Shown here: positions 7,191 to 17,700 of the stretch, in pieces
Position numbering within the stretch: position 1 is the first letter of the stretch
Layout of the letters: the number at the start of each line of letters is the position of its first letter
NCBI RefSeq assembly: GCF_014844075.1
Contig: NZ_CP062165.1
Location: 5,084,001-5,148,000, forward strand
Reading direction: 5' to 3'
Length of the DNA stretch: 64,000 nt
Origin: Paenibacillus sp. JNUCC-31
Lineage (GTDB): Bacteria > Bacillota > Bacilli > Paenibacillales > Paenibacillaceae
Program-made: the position numbers and the translations under genes
The notes under the pieces: model-generated
Told to the model about the DNA's origin: nothing
What the model saw: only the letters and a program-made list of their open reading frames with translations
Database searches by the model: none

Positions 7191-9014
7191 ATGATCATGC
7201 TTGGCAAAATGAAGAGAATCTTAATAGGCAAGCCTATGAAATCGGCTGAATTGGATGCAGAAAAATTGGGGAAATGGAAGGCGCTTGCCATTCTGTCTTC
7301 CGATGCCCTATCGTCCGTTGCCTACGGTACGGAGCAGATCTTACTGGTGCTGGTTGCGGCCGGAGTCGCCGCCTTATGGTACTCTGTTCCAATCTCCATC
7401 GCCGTGTTGGGATTACTCGTCATTTTAATTTTTTCCTATCGCCAGACGATTTTTGCTTATCCAACAGGAGGCGGCGCGTACATCGTTGCCAAGGATAATC
7501 TCGGTACGGCTCCGAGCCTGATTGCCGGAGGATCATTGCTGGTCGATTATATTCTGACGGTTGCGGTAAGTTCGTCTGCAGGGACCGATGCGATTACATC
7601 CGCCTTTCCGATGCTTCATGATTACAGCGTAATAATTGCGTTGGTTATGATTGTGTTTCTGACGATTATGAATTTGCGGGGAGTGACGGAATCCGCTTCT
7701 GTACTGGCGATTCCCATATATTTGTTTATCTTTTCGATTGCGATTCTGATTATATCCGGGGGTATCAAATTTCTTGCGGGTGGCATGGAAGCCGCTGCGC
7801 CTGAGTTTGGAACGAGCATGTCTCATGTGAGCATGTTTCTGCTACTGAAGGCATTCAGCTCGGGGTGTTCGGCTCTCACAGGAGTCGAAGCGGTGAGCAA
7901 CGCCATTCCAAACTTCAAGCAACCTGCCGAAAAAAATGCTGCGGGAACTTTGATGCTGATGGGCTGTATTCTGGGAGCCATGTTTATTGGCATCACGTTA
8001 CTTGCCTATGGTTACGGAGTGAAGCCTGATCCCAAAGCCACGGTCATTTCCCAGATTGCCGAAGCCACGTTTGGCAGGGGCACGATGTATTTTATTATCC
8101 AGGGTGTAACGGCACTGATCCTGTTCCTGGCAGCGAATACGGCGTACTCGGCTTTCCCGCTGCTCTCCTTCATGATGGCGAAGGATAAATATATGCCGCA
8201 TATGTTTATGGTCAGAGGAGACCGCCTTGGCTTCTCGAACGGTATCATTTTTCTCAGTGTGATGTCTGCATTGCTGGTGGTGGGATTCAAAGGAAATACG
8301 GAAAGCTTGATTCCACTCTACGCGGTGGGTGTGTTCATTCCATTTACCTTGTCCCAGCTGGGCATGATGATTCGCTGGATCAAAGTCAAACCGTCCGGCT
8401 GGGGTGTGAAGCTGCTCGTCAATACGATTGGTATGCTGACCACACTGTCGATTACATTGATTTTTATATTCACCAAGTTTACGCAAACGTGGGTTATCTT
8501 TATTTTCCTGCCACTCGTCGTCTATGTGTTCATGCGTATTCACCGTCATTATTGCAACATCGCGGATGAATTACGGATTGATATCAAGCTGGAGAAACCG
8601 ATAAGAAAGGGCAATACGATCGTCATTCCGGTGGCTGGTATTACCCGGGTCGTGATGAACACGATCAGTTACGCGCAAACAATGTCAGATCACGTGGTTG
8701 CCCTGTATATCGGGTTTGATGATGAAGCCATTCGCAAGATGGAGCAGAAGTGGGAAGAGTGGAACCCGGGTGTTCGTTTGGTTGTAATTAAATCAAGATA
8801 CCGCAGCATTATGGGACCGCTCAAGAAATTCATTGATACCGTAGAGTGGAAAACGGCTGAAACGGACCATATTACGATTCTGATTCCGCAGTTCATCACC
8901 AAGCATTGGTGGCAAAATGTACTGCACAACCAGACCAGCTTCATGATCCGCGCGTATCTGATCAATTATAAAGACGTGATTGTCACGACTGTGCCATATC
9001 ATCTCAATCGTTAA
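7191..9014 (+). CDS. kimA: KimA-type high-affinity potassium transporter (APC superfamily)
   Basis: 607 residues, the same length as B. subtilis KimA (YdaO). The N-terminus carries the family signature (LIGKPMKSAE...LAILSSDALSSVAYGTEQ). About twelve transmembrane helices span residues 30-450, and a cytoplasmic C-terminal domain (about 460-607) follows. In B. subtilis this protein imports K+ with protons and is inhibited by c-di-AMP. The ATG at 7191 is used; ATG 7197 is equally plausible given the AAGGA site at 7182-7186. In B. subtilis a ydaO c-di-AMP riboswitch precedes the gene; none is recognisable in the 285-base gap here. A terminator follows at 9181. Confidence 0.88.
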   Translation: MIMLGKMKRILIGKPMKSAELDAEKLGKWKALAILSSDALSSVAYGTEQILLVLVAAGVAALWYSVPISIAVLGLLVILIFSYRQTIFAYPTGGGAYIVAKDNLGTAPSLIAGGSLLVDYILTVAVSSSAGTDAITSAFPMLHDYSVIIALVMIVFLTIMNLRGVTESASVLAIPIYLFIFSIAILIISGGIKFLAGGMEAAAPEFGTSMSHVSMFLLLKAFSSGCSALTGVEAVSNAIPNFKQPAEKNAAGTLMLMGCILGAMFIGITLLAYGYGVKPDPKATVISQIAEATFGRGTMYFIIQGVTALILFLAANTAYSAFPLLSFMMAKDKYMPHMFMVRGDRLGFSNGIIFLSVMSALLVVGFKGNTESLIPLYAVGVFIPFTLSQLGMMIRWIKVKPSGWGVKLLVNTIGMLTTLSITLIFIFTKFTQTWVIFIFLPLVVYVFMRIHRHYCNIADELRIDIKLEKPIRKGNTIVIPVAGITRVVMNTISYAQTMSDHVVALYIGFDDEAIRKMEQKWEEWNPGVRLVVIKSRYRSIMGPLKKFIDTVEWKTAETDHITILIPQFITKHWWQNVLHNQTSFMIRAYLINYKDVIVTTVPYHLNR

Positions 9015-9180
9015 AAGGCTTCGTATACACTGGCATGAAAACAGTATGTTTTGTGCGTTCATGCAATTCATATGATCCCAGGAATATCAACTGAACATTT
9101 GAGTTAACATTAAATATCCAGTTTTCTGTTAAATCTATGGAGTGTATATCTAATCGCTTTCATCTTCCCTTTACACACAA

Positions 9181-9227
9181 AGCCGCATGAACCTTCCCGA
9201 ATGGAGGGAGTTCTTGCGGTTTTTTTG
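9181..9227 (+). terminator. Intrinsic terminator downstream of kimA
   Basis: CCGCA (9183-9187) pairs with TGCGG (9215-9219), extended inward by GAAC/GTTC and TCCC/GGGA with small internal loops, then seven Ts. It lies 170 bases after kimA; nothing coding is seen between. Confidence 0.65.
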
Positions 9228-9310
9228 CTGTTCGCTGACCACGGTTAGAAGCTTCTTTAACCTCCCTAATTTGGTAAACTCAGTTGTCCACGATTAACGC
9301 TGCGTTGATT

Positions 9311-9324
9311 CAGAATCGATTCTG
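9311..9324. promoter_or_regulatory. Perfect 14-bp palindrome upstream of the Ugp-like operon
   Basis: CAGAATCGATTCTG at 9311-9324 is a perfect inverted repeat about 85 bases before the ugpA-like start. A weak promoter-like pair (GTGACA, then TAACGT 18 bases later) lies just after it. This is a plausible operator for an unidentified regulator. No other features were seen in 9228-9408. Confidence 0.4.
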
Positions 9325-9408
9325 CTGTGACAGTTGGCTTTTACACTAGATAACGTGGGTGATGAAGTTCATACACCGAATGCGTAGATCAAGGGGGAAG
9401 AAAATCCG

Positions 9409-10371
9409 ATGAGTGAGCTTGACAACCGGATCGGCTTGCCTGCTGCAAGACGGCGCGTGTCCAATACGAGTCGGCGCCGGACAGCTTCGCTGCGTGTGCA
9501 GCGGATGCGGGAGAACATGCTGGCCTATGGTTTCCTGGCACCATCGCTGCTTTTATTTGCAGTGTTTTTGTTTTATCCGATGTTCAAGTCGGTGTACCTG
9601 AGTATGCATTCCACGGACCCTACTGGACAGATTGCAGCCTATGTTGGACTGGACAATTTCAAGGCGGTGTTCCAGTCCGGACTGTTCCTGCAAGGCATGA
9701 AAGTGACGCTGCTGTTTGTCCTGTTTACCGTGCCAACCGGCATGCTCGCGGCCCTAATTCTGGCAGCTCTGACACATAACCGTTTCAAGGGAATGCGTGT
9801 GTTCCAGTTTGTATTCTCTCTGCCTGTGGTATTGTCTGTCGGTTCATCGGCGGTCATCTGGAAGTTTCTGTTCCATCCGACCTTGGGCATGCTGAATTAT
9901 TTATTAGGAAAAGTTGGAATTGATCCGATTCCCTGGCTGACCAGCCCGGATTGGGCCTTAATCTCGATCTCCATCATGACCATTTGGATGAATCTCGGAT
10001 TTAATTACATTATATTATCCAGTGGATTGCAGGGCATCCCTGATGAAATTTATGAGAGCGCGAAGATGGATGGCGCAGGTCCTTTGCTTACTTTTCGCAA
10101 AATCTCAATGCCACTGTTGTCGCCAACCCTGTTTTTTGTCACGGTCGTATCGATCATTGGTGCGTTCCAATCATTTGGTCAGATCAACATTCTAACCCGG
10201 GGTGGCCCGATGGACAGTACCAATGTATTCGTCTATTCCATCTATCAGGAAGCATTCGTTAATTTCCGCTTTGGAACGGGCAGTGCGCAAGCACTAATCC
10301 TGTTCGCAGTTATTATGCTGCTGACCCTGATTCAGTTCAAATGGGTGGAAAGGAAAGTGCATTACCAATGA
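9409..10371 (+). CDS. ABC sugar/glycerol-phosphate transporter permease, UgpA-like
   Basis: 320 residues from ATG 9409 behind AAGGGGGAAG. A 35-residue basic N-terminal tail rich in Arg precedes six transmembrane helices of the MalF/UgpA type. The cytoplasmic EAA loop, which contacts the ATPase, is seen as EIYESAKMDGAGPLLTFRKISMP in total (around residues 218-240). It is the first gene of a permease-permease-binding protein cluster. The stop overlaps the next start by four bases, indicating translational coupling. UgpB-like features of the third gene suggest sn-glycerol-3-phosphate or glycerophosphodiester uptake, although a sugar substrate remains possible. No ATPase gene is nearby, so a shared MsmX/UgpC-type ATPase is presumed. 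Confidence 0.88.
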   Translation: MSELDNRIGLPAARRRVSNTSRRRTASLRVQRMRENMLAYGFLAPSLLLFAVFLFYPMFKSVYLSMHSTDPTGQIAAYVGLDNFKAVFQSGLFLQGMKVTLLFVLFTVPTGMLAALILAALTHNRFKGMRVFQFVFSLPVVLSVGSSAVIWKFLFHPTLGMLNYLLGKVGIDPIPWLTSPDWALISISIMTIWMNLGFNYIILSSGLQGIPDEIYESAKMDGAGPLLTFRKISMPLLSPTLFFVTVVSIIGAFQSFGQINILTRGGPMDSTNVFVYSIYQEAFVNFRFGTGSAQALILFAVIMLLTLIQFKWVERKVHYQ

Positions 10372-11189
10372 GAACGCCTTGGACAAAAACGTTGCTGTAT
10401 GTGTTGCTTACAATCTGTGCGGCACTCGTGCTGTATCCGGTGCTGTATACCTTTTTCATGGCCGTGATGACGCCGGAGGATGCCAGTGCGTATCCGCCCC
10501 ATATCATCCCGCGGTCCATAGATTTGTCCAATTTTGTGGAAGTATTCGATATCGTTCCGATTGGTTCGTTTATCGGAAATACGTTCCTGGTCGCAGGACT
10601 GACGATGCTTGGTCAGCTTGTTACAGCGAGCATGGCAGCCTATGCATTCGCGAAAATGGAGTTTAGGGGCAAAAACGTCATCTTCAGCATGTTTGTGGCG
10701 ACGATGATGATTCCCTGGGAAGTCACCATGATCCCGAACTATCTGACGGTGCGCAGCTGGGGCTGGCTCGATACGTACCAGGGTCTGACCATTCCGTTCC
10801 TGGCAACGGCGTTCGGCACATTCCTGCTGAGACAATTCTTCATGCAGCTTCCGAAAGAATTGTTTGAAGCGGCGAAGATCGATGGCTGCGGGCATATCCG
10901 GTATTTTGTATCACACGTCCTGCCATTGTCCCGTCCGGCACTTGGAACACTGGCGATCTATTCGTTCCTCAGCATGTACAATTCTTATCTGTGGCCGCTG
11001 CTCGTCACGAACAGTCCGGAGATGAGAACCGTACAGATCGGGATCTCGATGTTGGAGTTCCAGGAATCCACTGCATGGAATCTGGTGTTTGCTGGCACAG
11101 CGCTTGTTATTTTACCGTCGCTGCTGCTTCTGGTTTTCGGTTTGAAACAGCTTGTCCGCGGTATGGCTGCAGGCGCGCTGAAGGGTTGA
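10368..11189 (+). CDS. ABC sugar/glycerol-phosphate transporter permease, UgpE-like
   Basis: 273 residues from ATG 10368, overlapping the upstream stop (ATGA). An in-frame ATG at 10341 would add nine residues inside the previous gene. It is a MalG/UgpE-type inner-membrane permease with six predicted helices. The EAA motif is ELFEAAKIDGCGHIRYF (about residues 162-178), followed by the usual LPLSRPALGTLAIYSF. It forms the heterodimeric channel with the preceding permease. A 150-bp palindromic repeat separates it from the binding-protein gene, an unusual break in such an operon. Confidence 0.88.
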   Translation: MRTPWTKTLLYVLLTICAALVLYPVLYTFFMAVMTPEDASAYPPHIIPRSIDLSNFVEVFDIVPIGSFIGNTFLVAGLTMLGQLVTASMAAYAFAKMEFRGKNVIFSMFVATMMIPWEVTMIPNYLTVRSWGWLDTYQGLTIPFLATAFGTFLLRQFFMQLPKELFEAAKIDGCGHIRYFVSHVLPLSRPALGTLAIYSFLSMYNSYLWPLLVTNSPEMRTVQIGISMLEFQESTAWNLVFAGTALVILPSLLLLVFGLKQLVRGMAAGALKG

Positions 11190-11284
11190 TTCAGTTAAAA
11201 GTTTTATGGATTTAACGGGTTTGTGGTTTGGATACCCAGGAGCGAATAAACAAGGCCTCACTCTTGAAATAAAATGTTGAGAAG

Positions 11285-11442
11285 ATAAACCACGTAGTAG
11301 TGGAGGGGACGAAATCGATTCTGTAGAAGCGTAGCGTTCGCCTTTATCCCCGGATTTTCCCCTTTGAAGGGAATTGAATAAAATCCGGGGATAACAGCGA
11401 TCGAAAGAACGATTCGGACCCGTAACGGCCACTCCGTGTAAT
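11285..11442. repeat. Long palindromic interspersed repeat, copy A
   Basis: One of three related elements of about 150 bp in this window (with 46372-46521 and 61307-61458). Shared landmarks are GAAGCGTAGCG(T/C)TCGCCTTTAT, a central palindrome (TTATCCCCGGATTTT at 11345-11359 matched by AAAATCCGGGGATAA at 11380-11394) and GGGGATAACAGCGATCG. The whole unit can fold as one long imperfect hairpin. It sits between ugpE-like and ugpB-like genes of one transporter. No coding capacity. Confidence 0.75.
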
Positions 11443-11489
11443 CTCCAAGGTTTTATTGTGACGTGAGCCTCAAAAAAAGGAGAGCGATT

Positions 11490-12863
11490 ATGATCGGGTT
11501 TCGTTTGAAAAAAAGAGGAACATTTGCATTAATGTTTGCTGCACTGATGTTGGTACTGGCCGCTTGTGGCGGAAAAACAGATACAAGCAGTCCGGCAAGC
11601 GGGGCTCAAGCCGATGCGGCTGCAGCTGAACCGGTACAACTGACATGGTGGCACTCGATGTCGGGCGCAGGGGAGAAGGCGATTAACCAACTCGCTTCCG
11701 ATTTCAACGCAAGCCACCCGGACATTCAGGTGAAGGCGATTTATCAGGGGAAATACGATGAGAGCCTGAACAAACTCAAAGCTTCCATGGGTTCGGAAAG
11801 TGGCCCGGACATTATCCAGGTATACGAGATTGGCAGCAAGTTCATGATCGATTCAGGCATGATTACGCCGGTACAGCAATTCATCGACAAAGACAAGTTC
11901 GATCTGTCCCAGCTGGAACCGAATATCATTCGTTATTACACCATCGATGGCAAACTGAATGCGATGCCGTTCAACACATCGAACCCGATTCTTTACTATA
12001 ACAAAGACATGTTCAAAGCAGCAGGTTTGGACCCAGAGAACCCGCCTAAGACATATGAAGAGTTTGAGCAAGCAGCCAAAGCACTGGCGAAAGACGGTAA
12101 ACCGGGTGCATCCATGGCGATCTACGGCTGGTTTATGGAACAGTTCTTCGCGAACCAGAATGCAGATTATGTAAACAATGGTAACGGTAGAAATGGTGCA
12201 GCGACTGAATCCATGTTGAACTCCGAAGCAGGCGTGGAGACATTAACATGGTGGAAAAAAATGATGGACGAGAAAACCGTCTCCAATCTGGGACGCAGCA
12301 CAGACGATACGACCGCTGCATTTACCGCACAGCAAATCGGCATGACGCTGGATTCTACCGCTGGATTGCGCAAAATTGTAGAGGGTGCTGGCGGCAAGTT
12401 TGAGCTGGGAACAGGATTCCTGCCTCGTCCTGCTGATGCCAAAGAAGGTGGCGTCGTGGTTGGTGGCGCAAGCTTGTATATCATGAACAACAAATCCGAA
12501 GCACAACAGCAAGCCGCTTGGGAATTCATCAAGTATCTGGCAACACCTGCGGTACAAGCCAACTGGAGTGTTGCGACAGGATACTTCCCTATTACGACAG
12601 CAGCCTACGATGAGCAAGTATTAAAGGATAATATGGCGAAGTACCCGCAATTCCAGACAGCAGTCGACCAATTGCACGCTTCTGCGGATTCGACAGCAAC
12701 ATCCGGGGCCGTTATGGGTGTATTCCCCGAAGCCCGTCAAATTGTCGAAGGAGCGATCGAAACGGTCCTGAATGGACAAGGAACTCCACAAGACGCATTG
12801 GATGCAGCAGCGAAGCAAATTACAGACAAGATTGCACAGTATAACAGTACGGTGAAAAAGTAA
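11490..12863 (+). CDS. ABC transporter solute-binding lipoprotein, UgpB-like
   Basis: 457 residues from ATG 11490, preceded by AAAGGAG; a GTG at 11463 is in frame but lacks a site. The lipobox LVLAACGG places the lipidated cysteine at residue 26, anchoring the protein outside the membrane. The mature part is a family 1 (MalE/UgpB) binding protein. Several stretches resemble E. coli UgpB: LTWWHSMSG, DIIQVYEIGSKFMID, GGASLYIMNNKSE, TGYFPIT and PEARQIVEGAIE. This supports glycerol-3-phosphate or glycerophosphodiester as ligand; a sugar is the alternative. It closes the ugpA-ugpE-ugpB order and is followed by a strong terminator. Confidence 0.88.
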   Translation: MIGFRLKKRGTFALMFAALMLVLAACGGKTDTSSPASGAQADAAAAEPVQLTWWHSMSGAGEKAINQLASDFNASHPDIQVKAIYQGKYDESLNKLKASMGSESGPDIIQVYEIGSKFMIDSGMITPVQQFIDKDKFDLSQLEPNIIRYYTIDGKLNAMPFNTSNPILYYNKDMFKAAGLDPENPPKTYEEFEQAAKALAKDGKPGASMAIYGWFMEQFFANQNADYVNNGNGRNGAATESMLNSEAGVETLTWWKKMMDEKTVSNLGRSTDDTTAAFTAQQIGMTLDSTAGLRKIVEGAGGKFELGTGFLPRPADAKEGGVVVGGASLYIMNNKSEAQQQAAWEFIKYLATPAVQANWSVATGYFPITTAAYDEQVLKDNMAKYPQFQTAVDQLHASADSTATSGAVMGVFPEARQIVEGAIETVLNGQGTPQDALDAAAKQITDKIAQYNSTVKK

Positions 12864-12880
12864 TGTGTTTGTTTTTAAGG

Positions 12881-12917
12881 ATTGGATGCGGCGATTACGC
12901 TGCATCCAATTTTTTTG
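12881..12917 (+). terminator. Intrinsic terminator after the UgpB-like gene
   Basis: ATTGGATGCGGCG (12881-12893) pairs with CGCTGCATCCAAT (12898-12910) around ATTA, followed by a T-run. Confidence 0.85.
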
Positions 12918-13036
12918 TTCTAACAAGAGGAATAGTCTAACAATATTTGTTAATGATTCCGAAAATAGAATAGGGAGTTGAAATGGGGAGTCCAATAGGT
13001 ATGAACGAAATTAAAAATGAGAAGGAGAGTAAAAGA

Positions 13037-14149
13037 ATGAAAAAAATAGCCTTTCTAATCATGGTTTTTATATTGTTGTTTGTCTCAAGTGCTTATGCGG
13101 AGGATCGCAAAGTTGAAGATATTCAGCTTATGCCAGCTAAAGTCGAAGTAACAGTCGGGGAGAAAATCGATTTTGATGTGGCTTTAATTTATGATGAGGA
13201 GAATATGATGACCAGTGTTGATTATCCCTTTCTAGGTAACCATGTTGGTCTCTCAAAAACAGACTATACCATCAGCAAACCACATATACTCAAGTTATTG
13301 AGCAATGGGATGTTAAAGATAACGGGTGTGGGTTCATCCAAAGTTACCGTTAAGGTCGGAAATATCGAGAAATCGGTTGTCATATCAGGTAGCTTGAAGG
13401 ATGCCATTGATGGGGGATATATCAAAGAGGGTGTAACATTTGTTCCAATGACAGAGGTATTCAAGGCACTGGGGGGAAGTGTTACTTACATTGCTCAACA
13501 GGGCAACTTTGACATTAAGGTTGGTTCTACAACAATAACGCTCCCCAAAACGGGAACAAAGGCAACACTAAACGGAGAGCCGTTAACGCTCAAGTCACCA
13601 CTGCTTATTCATAATGGCGTAACCTTGTTTCCTGCCTCTGTTCTCTCAGATGCGTTGGATGGAGCACTGACGTACAACGCCAAAACGAAGCAAATGCAAA
13701 TATCCATGGGTAAAGGAACAATGGCTGTTAATATCGAACAACCTGCCAAACCAAACAATGTAACAGCCACAACTACCCCAACGAAAGGAAAACTATATGC
13801 TGTGCCTGCTTCGGGGGATATGAAAGGATGGAGTATTCTAAAGGGTCACCCTTACGAGAAAAGTACCCGTGTTTATTTCAAGGTGAATGGATCAATAGTT
13901 CAGATTCATACTAAGGATATAAGCAAGGTTGATCTTAATAAAAAAGTAACGTGGACAGACCTAGATGGCAAAAAACACACAAATACGATCAAACAGTTGT
14001 ATATTGTTTTTGGGAAATTAAGTAATGAATATAGCAGTGAGTTATTATATAAAATGTTTGGGGAAACCTATTCAGACTGGATATCTATATCGTCAGTGAA
14101 TGCGGAAAAGTATGTTGATCAGTATTTGGAGCAACAAGGTTTGATCTAA
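13037..14149 (+). CDS. Exported protein with copper amine oxidase-like stalk domain
   Basis: 370 residues from ATG 13037 behind GAAGGAGAG; an in-frame ATG at 12983 lacks a good site. A signal peptide is evident (MKKIAFLIMVFILLF, cleavage near SAYAED). Residues about 25-125 look like an Ig-like/BIG domain, with VTVGEKIDF and a terminal MLKITGVGSSKVTVKVG. Residues about 135-240 contain the stalk domain common in Paenibacillus exported proteins (GVTFVPMTEVFKALGGSVTY, KQMQISMG). A Pro/Thr-rich linker leads to a C-terminal domain (about 260-370) that I do not recognise. It is probably cell-wall or surface associated. Single gene with its own terminator. Confidence 0.8.
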   Translation: MKKIAFLIMVFILLFVSSAYAEDRKVEDIQLMPAKVEVTVGEKIDFDVALIYDEENMMTSVDYPFLGNHVGLSKTDYTISKPHILKLLSNGMLKITGVGSSKVTVKVGNIEKSVVISGSLKDAIDGGYIKEGVTFVPMTEVFKALGGSVTYIAQQGNFDIKVGSTTITLPKTGTKATLNGEPLTLKSPLLIHNGVTLFPASVLSDALDGALTYNAKTKQMQISMGKGTMAVNIEQPAKPNNVTATTTPTKGKLYAVPASGDMKGWSILKGHPYEKSTRVYFKVNGSIVQIHTKDISKVDLNKKVTWTDLDGKKHTNTIKQLYIVFGKLSNEYSSELLYKMFGETYSDWISISSVNAEKYVDQYLEQQGLI

Positions 14150-14206
14150 TCACTTGGAAGCAATATTTAGTCTTAACGTTTACAATTATTATGTCTCACA
14201 ATGTTC

Positions 14207-14250
14207 CACAAGGACGTCTCTGAAACTGGAGATTCCCTTGTGTTTTTTTT
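14207..14250 (+). terminator. Intrinsic terminator after the stalk-domain gene
   Basis: CACAAGG (14207-14213) pairs with CCTTGTG (14236-14242), with an inner TCTC/GAGA extension, followed by eight Ts. Confidence 0.75.
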
Positions 14251-14740
14251 ATCTGTTTTCATTTCTTTTTACATATCTGATCCAAAATTAACATTCCTTT
14301 GATTAGGTTTGAGTTTGTTCTTAATAATTCACTCTTAAAATGAAAACATGTGGGGGAGACAAACTCGCATGTTTTTCTGTGTGGACATATACAATCAAAG
14401 GCTGGGCGTAACAAAAATAGGGATGGAGTGGTTATCGTTAAATGTCGAAAAAATAAATGTAATTTCTTTTATGTTATATTATCTTACGTTAATTGTACCT
14501 AAGTGAACATGAATGTGACATTTTTAATTTCGGAAAGCTTGTTTTCATCTGAAAATTAGTACTCTTGTACGGTTTTAAGCGAAAAAACAAGTATGATTTA
14601 TGAAGTGTATGTTCTATTTTGTGACATATAAAAAGAATATTGTTTACACGGAATAGAAGTTCAGTTATCTTATATTTGAACTAATGTACAAGCTTCATGA
14701 ACAAATGATTGTAAAATCGACACATGGGGGTAGGTAAAAG
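14251..14740 (+). other. AT-rich 490-base upstream region of the surface nuclease gene
   Basis: No reading frame of credible composition was found. The stretch is strongly AT-rich and repeatedly carries TGTGACAT-like and TTTACA-like words (for example around 14270, 14515, 14620 and 14643), but not in the regular 11-base spacing of PhoP boxes. A weak promoter (TTTACA near 14643, 16 bases, TTATCT) is possible. A long 5' untranslated leader or a complex regulatory region would fit. Confidence 0.35.
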
Positions 14741-17700
14741 ATGTATTGGATGCAAATGAAAAGCTGGCTCAGGTTGTTCCTGGCCATGGTCCTGTTGATA
14801 ACAGGGGCCATTCCGGCCGGATTGTTCAACAGTAAGGCCTCTGCGGCAGATGAGCCGTTAACGGTTGCTCAGGCACAGGCGAAGAATTCTGACAAATCTA
14901 TAGCGACTGTTGAAGGATATGTAGTTGGTTACTACAACAGTGGAAGCTCTATCCAGCTAAGTCCTCCGTTTACTTCTGACACAAACTTTGCACTGGCAGA
15001 TCGACCTGATGAAACAGATGTGAGCAAAATGATGCCCGTACAAGTACCCACAACTGCTCCTCGCAGCACTTTTGGACTACAAAGCAATACTTCCTTATAT
15101 CATTCCAAAGTTCGAATTAACAGCGTTAGTTTGGAAACCTATTTTACTGTAAACGGAATTAAAAGCACTGCTTCGACCATTTTCCAACTGATCGATGAGA
15201 CGCCGGAAACCAAAGTGGCAAACGTCACAGCAAATCCATCCTCGGGTGCAGTTCCAGCAGGCACACAGGTTACACTGGCAACAACTACAGTTGGTGCAGC
15301 CGTATACTATAAGTTAGATGATGAAAATGCTTTTCTCCCATATACAGTGCCAATCACAGTGAATGATACGATTCACATTGAAGCTTATGCACACAAAAGT
15401 GGATTGATGGATAGCGATATTACGCTTCTTGACTATACCATCGTCGACAACACCCCCATTTCAATCTCCGAAGCACGAAATAAATCTGAGAATACGCCTG
15501 TTACCGTACAAGGGATTGTAACCTACCGAGAAGAATCGGGTGGATTGGCGAACTTGTACATTCAGGATGATCATGCTGGAATCGTTATTCGTGGAACGGA
15601 CGCCACTGTGGAGCCAGGTGACCGTATTGAAGCTTATGGACCACTGACGATCTATAACGGTTTGCTTCAGGTAGAGAAGGACAAGACTGGATTTCCAGGC
15701 GGTTATATTAAGGTATTGGATAAAACACAAGAAATCCCTGAACCGGTTACATTGACATCCAAAGAGCTTACGCCTGCTGAAGGCGGAGGAAAGGGTACAG
15801 GTGGCATCTATGAAGGGATGCTTGTCGAAGTCAACGCAGTTACAGTGACAAGAAGCAGCAGTTCCACCTTTTATGCGACAGATGCCGATGGCGGAGAGAT
15901 CACGATCTATGCCAAAAATAGCCCTACTGCACTGGCAACAGGCAAAACATACGAAAAAGTGACAGGGGTTTTGACCTATCATACAAGTTATGGTCTTGAA
16001 CTGATTCCACGTACAGCATCGGATGTTGTCGAAAATCTGCTGTCTGTTACAGCAAGTGTTCCATCAGGAGGTATTATCAAAGGATCAACAGTCACTTTAT
16101 CCTCGCCAACAGCAGGAGCAGAAATCTATTACACGATTGATGGGACTGAGCCAACCCAAACATCTGCAAAGTACAGTGCCCCGATTACATTAGAAGAGGA
16201 CACGGTGGTTAAAGCGATTGCTGTATCAGGTGGAAATACAAGTGATGTGTATAGCTTTACTTACAAAGTTCTTCATGAACTGGACAATCTTAGAATCCAT
16301 GATATTCAAGGGACTTCCCATAACTCTTTGTATGATGGTTTGGCTGTCCAGAATGTCGAAGGTATTGTGACTTATGTTGTAAATGCAAGTTCCTTCTATA
16401 TACAGGAAATTCCTGGAATGGAAGATGGCGATGTGAAAACATCCGAAGGCATACTTATCTATAAGTCTTCACATGGAATGACAGTAGGTAATAAGGTGAA
16501 GGTGTCTGGTCAGGTCAAAGAATATGCAACAGCGACGACCGAACTGTCAACGACAGAGATCGTAGCGACAGCAATAACAGTTGAAGACAATAACCTAGAG
16601 CTTCCTGAACCTGTGATTTTGGGAACTAATGGTCGTATTATCCCAACCGTGATTGATTCAGATCAGTTCGGGGAGTTTAACCCGGAGACGGATGCGATCG
16701 ATTTTTATGAAAGTCTGGAAGGCATGAGAGTTCAACTTGATAATGCAACAATTATCGGTCCGTATTCCAGTGAACCGGGTGTGGCCGTTGTCGTTGACAA
16801 TGGTCCAAATAATCCGGTACGTACACCAGCAGGAGGTGTCATCCTCACTGCGGATGGTAGAGAACCATATGAGAGTGCGCTTAATCCACAACGTTTGTTC
16901 ATTAACAAAAAGCCTTCTCAGGCGGTCAAAACCGGTGACAAGCTCACCGAGTCCGTCAAAGGTGTTATGACGTATTCCAACGGAAATTTCAAGGTGAATC
17001 CGGAGGGGAACCTTCCAGCTATCACTTCCGGGGGGCTGGAACAAGCAACAACAACGATTCAGCAGGCCGATGGTAAGTTGACAATTGCAACTTTCAATGT
17101 GGAAAATTTCAGCAAGAAGGATGCAGCGAGAGCTGTCAAAATCGGTGGAATTGTAGTCAATAATCTAAAAAATCCTGATATTATTGGCATTATGGAAGTA
17201 CAAGATAATGATGGAGCTACAGACAGTGGAACAACTGCTGCGGATGCAAGTTTCCAAACCCTAATTGATGCTATTGCATCTAAAGGCGGCCCTACTTATA
17301 AATACACGGATATTGCTCCAGAAAACAATAAGGATGGTGGAGCTCCGGGAGGGAACATCCGCGTAGGATTCTTATACAATGAGTCACGTGTAACCCTGAA
17401 ACAAGGAAATAAAGGGGATGCAGTGACGGGTATCCAAGTGGAATCGGACGGGAGTTTGTCCCTGAATCCTGGACGCATTGATCCAACAAACGATGCTTTT
17501 GCAAGCTCGCGTAAACCGCTCGCCGCCGAATTCGAATTCAATGGAGAACGTGTTGTTGTGATTGCAAATCATCTGAATTCCAAAGGCGGCGATTTGAAGC
17601 CTTACGGAAGTATACAGCCGGCGACAAGAAGCAGTGAGATTCAACGTGCACGACAGGCGACTGCTGTGAACGGTTTTATTAAGGAACTGTTAAGTAAAGA

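Noticed and set aside
14160..14740. PhoP boxes upstream of the surface nuclease/nucleotidase
   Set aside because: Several TTTACA/TTAACA-like words occur in this AT-rich region, but not as correctly spaced direct repeats next to a promoter.
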